Assembly: GCA_021157965.1 (NCBI GenBank)
Contig: JAGGVO010000041.1
Coordinates: 124,001 to 188,000, forward strand
Reading direction: 5' to 3'
Source: Candidatus Neomarinimicrobiota bacterium
GTDB lineage: Bacteria; Fidelibacterota; Fidelibacteria; Fidelibacterales; Fidelibacteraceae
Length of the DNA stretch: 64,000 nucleotides
In this document: positions 53,239 through 60,552 of the stretch, piece by piece
How the letters are laid out: every line of letters starts with the position of its first letter
How positions within the stretch are numbered: position 1 is the first letter of the stretch
Made by a program: the position numbers and the translations under genes
Notes under the pieces: model-generated
Told to the model about the DNA's origin: nothing
The model's input: the letters and a program-made list of their open reading frames with translations, nothing else
Database searches by the model: none

Positions 53239-53745
53239 TTAATATGTCTCCAGTGCTTTCAGAGCAGCATGATAATCCGGTTCCCGTGTAATTTCAGGAA
53301 CCAGTTCCCGGTATACAATGACCCCATCGGGATTGATAATTAGCACAGAGCGGGCCAGGAGTCCCGCCATAGGTCCGTCTTCAATCCGCACGCCGTAATC
53401 TTTCCCGAAATCTCCATTCCGCAGTTCACTGAGGGATATCACATTGTTGATCCCTTCTACAGTACAAAATCGTTTATGGGCAAAGGGAAGATCCTTTGAA
53501 ATACATAAAATGCGGGTGTTTTTCAGTTTTACCGCCAGCGTGTTAAAGCGCCGGACGGACATCGCGCATACGTCCGTATCCAGGCCGGGGAAAATATTCA
53601 GCAAAAGGGTTTTCTTTTTGAAATCTTTCAGTGAAACATCTTTCAGATCCGTTGTGGTGAGAAGAAAATCCGGAGCTTTATCATTTTCACGGGGAAGATT
53701 TCCATGTGTATGTATGGGATTGCCTTTTAATGTAATTTGCGCCAT
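53239..53745 (-). CDS. tpx: Thiol peroxidase Tpx (atypical 2-Cys peroxiredoxin)
   Basis: 168 residues from the ATG at 53745 (a GTG directly before it is possible). The peroxidatic site is Cys60 in FPGLDTDVCAMSVRRFN and the resolving one Cys94 in HKRFCTVEGI, the spacing of Tpx. It reduces hydroperoxides with electrons from thioredoxin and protects an oxygen-sensitive cell. AAGGAG precedes the start. It is monocistronic, divergent from nothing and followed by about 215 bases of unassigned sequence before the SPW gene. Confidence 0.95.
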   Translation of the reverse strand: MAQITLKGNPIHTHGNLPRENDKAPDFLLTTTDLKDVSLKDFKKKTLLLNIFPGLDTDVCAMSVRRFNTLAVKLKNTRILCISKDLPFAHKRFCTVEGINNVISLSELRNGDFGKDYGVRIEDGPMAGLLARSVLIINPDGVIVYRELVPEITREPDYHAALKALETY

Positions 53746-53873
53746 CACAGACTCCTTGTGTGCCAGATTTTATAGATTAGAGAAAAAACCGGTAAGAAGG
53801 TTTCAGGATATGTGGTCTCCGGATAAATTCAGAGGACCGGACAGTGAAAAAAAGCTCTTCTGCAAAAGAGGGG

Positions 53874-54815
53874 TTATTCTCTTTTAGCAATACGCTTGAT
53901 ATCATCTATTTGTGCAATGGTTTTTTTGTATCCTTCCGCGATAATTTCTTTTCCCATATCGAAATCCATGAGTCTAATGTGGCCCAGATCCGGCGCGATG
54001 AGGATATCAGGTGGATTCAGTTTGAGTCCCAGCCGGGAAATCTGCATTTCCATGATATCCAAAGACTGGCGGTAGACATCAAGAAAGCCGGGAATTTCCT
54101 CCTTTTTATCTGAAGTTCCGGGTTCAATTTTAAACCAGACCTGGAGCAGGGATTCCACCGAGGGGAAGCGGCCGGGAAATTTCTCAAAGATAGCTTTATT
54201 CAGAGCTTTATCCCGTTTTTCTTCCTGTTTGGATTTTTTTCTTTTTTCCCGACGTTGTATCAGGCAGTGATTCAGATCCACGGCGATGATCACCTCGGCG
54301 CCCATCTCTTTTACCACATTCACAGGGACGGGATTCAGGAGTCCGCCATCCACACAAAGGTGTTTTTTTATTTCGACGGGACGGAAAATGCCCGGGATGG
54401 AGATGCTGGCACGGACGGCTTCTTTGACAGATCCTTTTGAAAAAATGATTTCCTCTCCGGTTTTCAGATCGGCTGCCACCACCCGGAGAGGGATTTTTAA
54501 ATCCTCAAACTTTTGGACTGTCATCATGTTTTCGGCCAGATTCATCACCTTTCGCCCTTCCAGGAATCCTGTAAGGCTTATGGAGAAATCCAGCAGGGAC
54601 ACCACCCGTTTCCAGTCCATGTCCAGCACGGTTTGTTGAAATTCCTCTATATGGCCCGAAGCAAAAATAGCGCCTACATAAGCGCCGATACTGGTTCCTG
54701 CCACATAATCCACAGGAATGTCATGTTCCCGAAGGGCCTGAATCACGCCGATATGGGACCATCCCCGGGAAGAACCGCTTCCCAGGGCCAGTCCGACTTT
54801 TTTCCGCCGGCTCAT
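53874..54815 (-). CDS. Patatin-like phospholipase (RssA/NTE type)
   Basis: 313 residues. The Ser-Asp dyad is Ser42 in AGTSIGAYVGAIFASG and Asp156 in LCVDGGLLNPVPV; the oxyanion loop is LGSGSSRGWSHIGV (about 11-24). The 110 residues after the patatin domain include a lysine-rich stretch (RREKRKKSKQEEKRDKA) that may bind membrane or nucleic acid. There is no signal peptide. It should hydrolyse phospholipid or other acyl esters at the inner face of the membrane. It overlaps the S9 peptidase stop by ATGA. Confidence 0.92.
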   Translation of the reverse strand: MSRRKKVGLALGSGSSRGWSHIGVIQALREHDIPVDYVAGTSIGAYVGAIFASGHIEEFQQTVLDMDWKRVVSLLDFSISLTGFLEGRKVMNLAENMMTVQKFEDLKIPLRVVAADLKTGEEIIFSKGSVKEAVRASISIPGIFRPVEIKKHLCVDGGLLNPVPVNVVKEMGAEVIIAVDLNHCLIQRREKRKKSKQEEKRDKALNKAIFEKFPGRFPSVESLLQVWFKIEPGTSDKKEEIPGFLDVYRQSLDIMEMQISRLGLKLNPPDILIAPDLGHIRLMDFDMGKEIIAEGYKKTIAQIDDIKRIAKRE

Positions 54816-56773
54816 TCGGCAGGCTCCAGGAGAAATTTTTCGAAAAAGAGCATAAGGCTTTGAGTGTAAAAATCCCGATTATTTTTCTTGCGAAAACCGT
54901 GCCCCTCATCCTTGGCCAAAAGGTACCAGGTTTCCGTATCATTTTTTTTCACTGCACTCAGAATCTGTTCGGCTTCGCTTGCCGGAACCCGGGGGTCATT
55001 GAGTCCCTGAACGATGAAAAGAGGTGTGGAAATTTTGTACGCATTATTCACGGGCGCAATGGATTCCAGGAAAGCCCGCATGTCAGGATCCCTTTCATCC
55101 CCGTATTCCGCCCGGCGCAAATCCCGCCGGTAAGATTTCGTATTTTCCAGGAAAGTGACAAAATGGCTGATTCCAACAATATCCACACCGGCTTTCAGGC
55201 GGTCGTTATAGTGTGTCAGGCTTGCAAGGACCATATATCCGCCATAAGATCCGCCCCATACGGCCACACGGTTTTCATCCAGTTCCGGCTGTTCTGCAAT
55301 CCAGTCCAGCAGGGCGCCGATGTCACAGACCGATTGTTCCCGCTTGTAGCCGTTATCCAGAAGAAGGTAGGATTTTCCATACCCGGCAGATCCCCGCACA
55401 TTCGGAGCCAGAATGGACACGCCCATATCATTCAGGATATATTGGAAGGTGGATGAGAAGGAGGGTCTGAACTGACTTTCAGGTCCGCCGTGAATATAGA
55501 TGATGACAGGTGCTTTTGCCTCATTGCTTTTGCCCTTGTAGTAAAAAGCGGGGATTTTCCGGGGCGTTCCGTCAGGCAGGGAATCGAAGGTTGTATAGTG
55601 GATGAGTTTCGGCACTACAAAACTTTCCGTATTGAGTCCGCCCACTTCGCTGGCAGTCCACCGTGTGAGGGTGGCATTGGTCAGGCGGATGGAATAGACA
55701 TCCGTGGGGTTTTGGGGTGTATTCAGGCTGATAGCCAGCTCTGTACCGTCCTTGTTAAATCGCAGACCTCCGATGATTCCATCCGGGATTTTGGGAAGAT
55801 TCAGGCGTCTGCCGCTCCGGAGATTCAGGACGGATAAGCGGCTCAGACCGTCTTCATTGGTCACCAAGGCTAAAAGCATGCCATCCCGGCTGACGGTAAA
55901 TCCGCTGACATCCCAGGAAGTTTTCAGCGGAAGCGGTTTGATGTTTCCGCTTGACACATCGTAACAGCGCAGGGTTTGAAATTCTGAATTTTCATCGGAT
56001 GTAAAGTAAATTTTATCACCCGGGAGAGGCCATTTGGCGCTGCCGTAGGCAATGTTTTCCGGAGACGGGTGTATTTGGGTTAACTCGCCGCTTTGCACAT
56101 CCAGGATATACAGATAGGATTCATTAATGGAGATATAATTCAGGAGGATGAGTTTATCGTTTGCGGGAGACCAGTCGAGGGGTTCCCAGTATCCTTCCAG
56201 CCGAGCTGCCATCCTGGCGTTGCTTAAATCATCCGCCGGCGCCACATATATGTCATAGTCCGTGCCATTCCGCCGGGTTCCGGGATAGGCCAGGAGCGAA
56301 CCGTCGTTGGACCAGAGAGGGGTTCCGTGGCGGGCATTTCCGTCTGTAATCATGGTCACCCGGCCATCCTTCAGATTCATGGCAAAAAGCTGGTATGCTT
56401 CGTTGCCGCCCACATCCTTCATAAAAACCACAACAGGATTATTTTCGTCCGGACACACGGCAACATCTCCTACCGGTTCATCAAAAAAGGTGAGCTGGTA
56501 GCGGGTACCGCCGGGTGTGCTGACCTTATGAAGCTGGGATGTTTCACCGAAACGGGTGGAAATCAGCATACCTCCACCGGGAAGCCAGTCTTCAAAATAA
56601 GCCGAACGGACATTTTGGTACTGGTTCAGCCGGTCTTTCAGCGCTTCAGGGATCGGAGGGATATTTTCCATCACCAGATTACCCAACTCGGTTCGGTCCG
56701 CCTCAGAAACCGTTCCGCAGGCATTCAAACCGATGAAGATCACAAGAATCCAGACAGAATATTTCAGTTTCAT
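54812..56773 (-). CDS. Lipoprotein S9 family prolyl oligopeptidase/dipeptidyl peptidase
   Basis: 653 residues from the ATG at 56773 (GAAAGGG upstream). The frame stays open 72 codons further, through a tandem repeat, but that region is not protein-like. The signal peptide ends in lipobox LNAC, so the enzyme is anchored in the envelope. A WD40/TolB-like propeller covers about 50-390 (FSPDG-like WSNDGSLLAYPGTRR, FTVSRDGMLLALV). The alpha/beta hydrolase domain has nucleophile Ser in VWGGSYGGYM, Asp in GLNDPRVPASEA and His in DEGHGFRKK. It cleaves short peptides, in keeping with the other peptidases of this genome. The patatin gene follows with overlapping stop and start. Confidence 0.93.
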   Translation of the reverse strand: MKLKYSVWILVIFIGLNACGTVSEADRTELGNLVMENIPPIPEALKDRLNQYQNVRSAYFEDWLPGGGMLISTRFGETSQLHKVSTPGGTRYQLTFFDEPVGDVAVCPDENNPVVVFMKDVGGNEAYQLFAMNLKDGRVTMITDGNARHGTPLWSNDGSLLAYPGTRRNGTDYDIYVAPADDLSNARMAARLEGYWEPLDWSPANDKLILLNYISINESYLYILDVQSGELTQIHPSPENIAYGSAKWPLPGDKIYFTSDENSEFQTLRCYDVSSGNIKPLPLKTSWDVSGFTVSRDGMLLALVTNEDGLSRLSVLNLRSGRRLNLPKIPDGIIGGLRFNKDGTELAISLNTPQNPTDVYSIRLTNATLTRWTASEVGGLNTESFVVPKLIHYTTFDSLPDGTPRKIPAFYYKGKSNEAKAPVIIYIHGGPESQFRPSFSSTFQYILNDMGVSILAPNVRGSAGYGKSYLLLDNGYKREQSVCDIGALLDWIAEQPELDENRVAVWGGSYGGYMVLASLTHYNDRLKAGVDIVGISHFVTFLENTKSYRRDLRRAEYGDERDPDMRAFLESIAPVNNAYKISTPLFIVQGLNDPRVPASEAEQILSAVKKNDTETWYLLAKDEGHGFRKKNNRDFYTQSLMLFFEKFLLEPAE

Positions 56774-56855
56774 GGCAAGCCCTTTCGTTTTATTTCCAAG
56801 CGCAAAAATCAAAATAAAAAAGAATATTGAGAAGAGAAAGGGAAACAAAGTGTTA

Positions 56856-56990
56856 GTTGGCAGTCGGCAGTTGGCAGTTGACAGTCGGCAGTTGACAGTT
56901 GGCAGTTGACAGTCGGCAGTTTCCAAGTCCCGGCATCCGTTTAATCCACTCAAAAACACCAGCCGCGAAGCGGCGCTAACTTCCAGCATC
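56856..56990 (-). repeat. Dispersed repeat family 2, copy C, with nine 7-base tandem units
   Basis: 56856-56918 is nine head-to-tail copies of GTYGRCA (GTTGGCA, GTCGGCA, GTTGACA). The following 70 bases, read on the minus strand, have CTGGAAGTTAGCGCCGCTTC, GCTGGTGTTTTTGAGTGGAT and GGGACTTGGAAACTG. Copy D at 60062-60164 (+) has the same blocks. A shorter related segment is at 57369-57397. The rest of the gap up to the tRNA gene (56991-57242) shows nothing recognisable. Confidence 0.75.
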
Positions 56991-57242
56991 TAAAGAATGA
57001 ATGACCCTGGTTTCGTATAATGTTCTGCACACAATCGCTGATTTGCAGCATTCAAACACTTTTGTAATCGTCTTAATCCTGTATTGTAAATTAAAATTAT
57101 TAGGATATTAGAAAGTTACGTCAACACGGCACTGAACTGATTTTGATAGTCTGTAGCCAGAAAGTGATTTTTAATTGAAAAAGCGTCTCAGATGGCGACG
57201 AAATAATATTGTAAAAAAGAGGCATATATGCTTAAGGGTGTG

Positions 57243-57317
57243 TGGGAGCTACAAGATTCGAACTTGTGACCCCCTGCTTGTAAGGCAGGTGCTCTGGACC
57301 AGCTGAGCTAAGCTCCC
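57243..57317 (-). tRNA. tRNA-Val (anticodon TAC)
   Basis: Cloverleaf on the minus strand: acceptor stem GGGAGCT/AGCTCCC, D arm with TAGCTCAGCTGG, anticodon stem CCTGC/GCAGG around CTTACAA giving anticodon TAC, T arm ACAAGTTCGAATCTTGT. The discriminator base is A; the CCA end is not encoded. Confidence 0.95.
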
Positions 57318-57506
57318 CTTGAAAAGCCAAGAATTTTACGATTAGACGTTATATTATGCAAGGGAAAAGTCAGTTGGCAGTCATCAGTCGATAGTCTGGA
57401 CGCCGGATTATTGTATGTTTTGGGATACGCTGCCTTTCTTATACTCTTTTACTTGTATTATGTATCATTTCCCGGCATCTCCGCGCATTCTGCGGGAGGA
57501 ATCAAC

Positions 57507-58298
57507 TCAGAACTTCGTCCTCTTTTTCTTCACAATCAGCACAACAATGCCTCCCACAATCATGATAAAGCACAGGAGCTGTCCCATGGTGACCCAATTG
57601 AAAAAGAGAAAACCCAGTTGTTCATCCGGTTCCCGGAAAAATTCGATGATAAAGCGCCCGACACCGTAAAAAATGAGTCCGGCAGCAAATTTTACATGTC
57701 CGGCCACCTCTTTTTTGTGAAGCCAGAAAAGAAAAAGAAAGAGAAGGAGTCCTTCAGCCAGGGCTTCATAGAGCTGAGATGGGTGGCGGGGAATACCACC
57801 CGAACCGGGGAAAATGATAGCCCAGGGGACATCAGCCGGCCGACCCCACAACTCCCCATTGATAAAATTTCCCAGACGTCCGAAAAAGAGTCCAACCGGC
57901 GCAATGGTTGTAAACTCTCCGATCAAATCCCAGAATTCAATCCGGTGTTTCCGGGCGAACCAAATAACAAACAGGATAATGGCGATAGCTCCGCCGTGAA
58001 AGGACATCCCCCCGTGCCAGGTCATGAAGATTTCTGCGGGATTTTTCAGGTACCAGGAGAGATTGTAAAAAAGAACGTATCCCAGACGGGCACCCACCAG
58101 CAGACTGATAATGGCGCCCGTAAAGAGGGAGTCCAGTTGTTCCACCGTCATTTTCAAATTTCCCCGGCGGATGACATGCTTCATCCAATAGTAAAAACAG
58201 ATAAACCCCAACACGTACATGAGCCCGTAATAACGGATCTCAAAACTGCCGATTTTAAAAAGATAAGGCTTTAAGTTGTGGACCCATGTCAGAATCAT
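57507..58298 (-). CDS. lgt: Prolipoprotein diacylglyceryl transferase Lgt
   Basis: 263 residues from the ATG at 58298 (AAGGAG upstream); the frame is open 41 codons further but without family similarity. Seven membrane segments. Landmarks are WHGGMSFHGGAIA (about 94-106), the Lgt signature GRLGNFINGELWGRPAD (about 139-155), HPSQLYEALAEG and the late GVGRFIIEFFREPD. It adds diacylglycerol to the lipobox cysteine of lipoproteins such as the ones encoded at 2.8-4 kb and 56.7 kb. Its promoter probably lies beside the candidate origin. Confidence 0.95.
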   Translation of the reverse strand: MILTWVHNLKPYLFKIGSFEIRYYGLMYVLGFICFYYWMKHVIRRGNLKMTVEQLDSLFTGAIISLLVGARLGYVLFYNLSWYLKNPAEIFMTWHGGMSFHGGAIAIILFVIWFARKHRIEFWDLIGEFTTIAPVGLFFGRLGNFINGELWGRPADVPWAIIFPGSGGIPRHPSQLYEALAEGLLLFLFLFWLHKKEVAGHVKFAAGLIFYGVGRFIIEFFREPDEQLGFLFFNWVTMGQLLCFIMIVGGIVVLIVKKKRTKF

Positions 58299-58709
58299 GG
58301 TGAACTCCTTCCATGTTTTCGGGAATTTAAAAGATTCGGACCTGGAAAAAAAGAAAGGTGCTTGGAAATAACCCGGAAAACTTTCAATGTCCTCCCCCGC
58401 ACTCATACCATCCTTCGACACATTACAAAAAGACTGTTTGATGTAAACCGTTTATATAACGCAAAATCAGTGATATAAACAAATGCCTCTTCAGGTTATC
58501 CACAAGGGATGTGGATAAGTGTGGATAATAATATTTTTTTAAAATTCCGGCATTCTGCTGATTACCAGCAGGTTGCGTTATAGTAGAATTGGTATGTCTC
58601 AATGTGTGTACACAGGTTATCCACATTATGAACATTGCGTTGGAAAAGCGATCCGGACTTGCTGAAAAGCCATTCCGTCAGTAGATTTCATGAAAAAAAA
58701 GAGGAAAAT
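58299..58709. other. Candidate chromosomal replication origin (DnaA-box cluster)
   Basis: Non-coding gap of about 410 bases. Four perfect DnaA boxes (TTATCCACA) are present: 58496-58504 (+), 58510-58518 (-), 58520-58528 (-) and 58617-58625 (+). An AT-rich stretch, TAATATTTTTTTAAAATT (58529-58546), starts directly after the third box, the usual place of a DNA unwinding element. A palindrome TGTGTACACA lies at 58604-58613. Genes left of this point are mainly on the minus strand and right of it mainly on the plus strand. No dnaA or dnaN is in the window, so the call rests on the boxes and the strand switch. Confidence 0.65.
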
Positions 58710-59225
58710 ATGATCAGGACAGCATTACCGGGAGTCAGCCTCCGTTTTGCAAATTCCGGAGATTCGAAACAGATTTCAGAATTTATCAGGGAGCTGGCGG
58801 TGTATGAACGTATGAGCGGTGAGGTGCTTGCCACGGAAGAATCGGTAAAGAATACATTATTCGGAAAAAAGGTCTATGCTGAGGTGATATTTGCTGAATT
58901 GGATGGAAAAGCTGTGGGATTTGCCCTCTTTTTTCATAACTATTCTACCTTTGTTTCCAGGCCGGGACTCTATCTTGAGGATATCTATATTTACCCGGAA
59001 TACCGGGGGCGTGGTATCGGCAAGATGATGATGACTTATCTGGCAAAGCTTGCGATGGAGCGGGGCTGCGGTCGTTTTGAGTGGTCGTGCCTGAAATGGA
59101 ATAAGTCTTCCCTGGATTTTTACGCCTCTTTGGGAGCCGAAACCATGAATGAGTGGGTCACCCTCAGGGTAAGTGGTGAAAAATTAAAAGATCTTGCCGG
59201 TCTTTTTAATCAGCAGGAGGATTGA
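58710..59225 (+). CDS. GNAT family N-acetyltransferase
   Basis: 171 residues from the ATG at 58710 (AGAGGAAAA upstream); the open frame extends 25 codons further into the origin-like region without support. The acetyl-CoA site is YLEDIYIYPEYRGRGIGKMM (R/Q-x-x-G-x-G/A motif RGRGIG), followed by WNKSSLDFYASLGAE, the motif B region of the spermidine/diamine acetyltransferase-like subgroup. The acceptor is not known; small amines are likely from that likeness. It is the first plus-strand gene after the candidate origin. Confidence 0.9.
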   Translation: MIRTALPGVSLRFANSGDSKQISEFIRELAVYERMSGEVLATEESVKNTLFGKKVYAEVIFAELDGKAVGFALFFHNYSTFVSRPGLYLEDIYIYPEYRGRGIGKMMMTYLAKLAMERGCGRFEWSCLKWNKSSLDFYASLGAETMNEWVTLRVSGEKLKDLAGLFNQQED

Positions 59226-59891
59226 TTACTGCCGCCATGCCAGCACCCGGGGTAAGATAAATTCCGCCAGATGGTGTGTATCTGCCTCTGTGCCTGAATA
59301 ACAATACGAGAGAGCTATTGTAATAAGCGGTGCATTTTTTATAAGATCTTTCATTTCGTTCAAAAAGCGGAGGATTTCATCATCAGTCCACAAATTTCCC
59401 TGTCCGAAAAAGGTGGCTCGGTTAAACACATCCACATCCAGGTCCAGGGCAGTTTTTACAGGATTGATTTGGCGTAAAGCCGCAGGAATATCCGGGTGGA
59501 TATATTGCCTGACATCCTTTTGGATCAGGACCTCCGGATTCAGTCCCTGCTCTGTGTTCCGCTGGTAGCAGTAAAAATGAATGCCTTTGAAAAAATTCCC
59601 CCGGACCGCCGGGCTTATGAAGGAATCCTTTCGGATCAGGCGATCTTTTGAGATGACTTTTTTCAATGCATCCGGATTGGCGAGGAGCCTGAACAGAGAA
59701 TTGTTATCGCCGGAAAAATCATCAGCTCCATCCCAGTGATAATCCACATGAAAAAGAGTCTCCGGGAGGATATCCCTGTGTGTCGCCCAAACCCACAGCG
59801 CCCATTTATGATCATCCATGACCCACACCCCGGGGGCAATTTCGAGGCAGGCATCGTTGTTTCCTTCTCTTGGGTAATCGGGACATTGCAT
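59226..59891 (-). CDS. UPF0489 family protein
   Basis: 221 residues. The pattern VWVMDDHKWALWVWA, LFHVDYHWDGADDFSG and ALDLDVDVFNRATFF (with paired Asp/His positions as in the ureohydrolase fold) matches UPF0489 (C5orf22-like). SYCYSGTEADTHHLAEFILP closes the fold. The conserved Asp and His residues suggest a metal-dependent hydrolase, but no activity is established. It is convergent to the GNAT gene with no gap between stops. The ribosome-binding site is poor (TTTCCCC before the ATG). Confidence 0.8.
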   Translation of the reverse strand: MQCPDYPREGNNDACLEIAPGVWVMDDHKWALWVWATHRDILPETLFHVDYHWDGADDFSGDNNSLFRLLANPDALKKVISKDRLIRKDSFISPAVRGNFFKGIHFYCYQRNTEQGLNPEVLIQKDVRQYIHPDIPAALRQINPVKTALDLDVDVFNRATFFGQGNLWTDDEILRFLNEMKDLIKNAPLITIALSYCYSGTEADTHHLAEFILPRVLAWRQ

Positions 59892-60371
59892 GGGGAAAGA
59901 TAAAGAGAAAATGCTGAATTTTAAATGAGCAATTGGACGGGGGCGGGAGGGGATTCAGGAGTGGGGAAGAAAGTAACGCGTGACGCGTGACGAGTTGACG
60001 CTTCAATTCCCCCGAACTAAAATCCGGGGCTTTCAATCCCCCAATCGAATCAATCCTTTTTTGGAAGCTGGAAGTTAGAAGTTGGCGTCGCTGCGCTCCT
60101 GGTGTGTTTGCGTGGATTAGAGGGCGTTGGGACTTGGGAACTGACGCCTGACGCCTGCCAACTTAAAAAGTAACGCGTGACGCGTGACACGTGACAAGTT
60201 GACCGATCCTGACGCTGTCGCCTGACGACTGTCGACTTCTCACTGTCACCCCAATTTCCCGGACTGAAGTCCGTGCTTATGTCTCTCCGTTACACCTGTC
60301 CATCATCCCTCTCTCTTTTATCTCCGTTCTAAAACGTGTAAATTATATAATCACACCATCAGGGAGAGAGC
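59892..60371. repeat. Repeat-filled intergenic region (family 2 copy D and other elements)
   Basis: No gene in about 480 bases. It contains two copies of TAACGCGTGACGCGTGAC (from 59974 and 60170), each followed by a GAGTTGAC or AAGTTGAC tail. The CCCCCGAACTAAAATCCGGG palindrome type lies near 60009. Family 2 copy D is at 60062-60164 (CTGGAAGTTAGAAGTTGG, CTCCTGGTGTGTTTGCGTGG, GGGACTTGGGAACTG). CGCCTGACG-type short repeats run to about 60232. The region looks like an accumulation site for small non-coding repeats. Confidence 0.7.
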
Positions 60372-60545
60372 ATGCATATTCCAAGACCCGGAAAATACGT
60401 GATTCATGACGAGGATGAAGAAAAGCGTTTTGATTTTTCAAAGTATCTAAGGCGGCGGAAACCCTCCCGATCATTCCGGGGAACGCTGATTATGCTGATT
60501 ATTGTGGTGGTGGTTTATTTTTTTCTTCAGAGTTTATTGAAATGA
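60372..60545 (+). CDS. Small single-pass membrane protein, function unknown
   Basis: 57 residues: a charged N-terminal half (HDEDEEKRFDFSKYLRRRKP) and one hydrophobic C-terminal helix (TLIMLIIVVVVYFFLQSLL) ending in Lys. AGGGAGAGAG precedes the ATG, and the stop lies seven bases before the formiminotransferase-cyclodeaminase start, so it is probably co-expressed. Basic residues before the helix predict the N-terminus in the cytoplasm. It resembles small membrane accessory proteins in size only; no family is recognised. Confidence 0.65.
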   Translation: MHIPRPGKYVIHDEDEEKRFDFSKYLRRRKPSRSFRGTLIMLIIVVVVYFFLQSLLK

Positions 60546-60552
60546 GGTGACT

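Noticed and set aside
56856-56918. CRISPR-like array
   Set aside because: Units are seven bases long with no spacers; it is a simple tandem repeat.
56774-56989. N-terminal extension of 72 codons on the S9 peptidase frame
   Set aside because: It passes through the heptamer tandem repeat and gives low-complexity Cys/Leu/Pro text; the internal ATG at 56773 has a ribosome-binding site and a lipoprotein signal.
57411-58274. Plus-strand 287-codon frame opposite lgt
   Set aside because: Its product is Lys-, Asn- and His-rich without any family pattern, while the opposite strand encodes a complete Lgt with all signatures.
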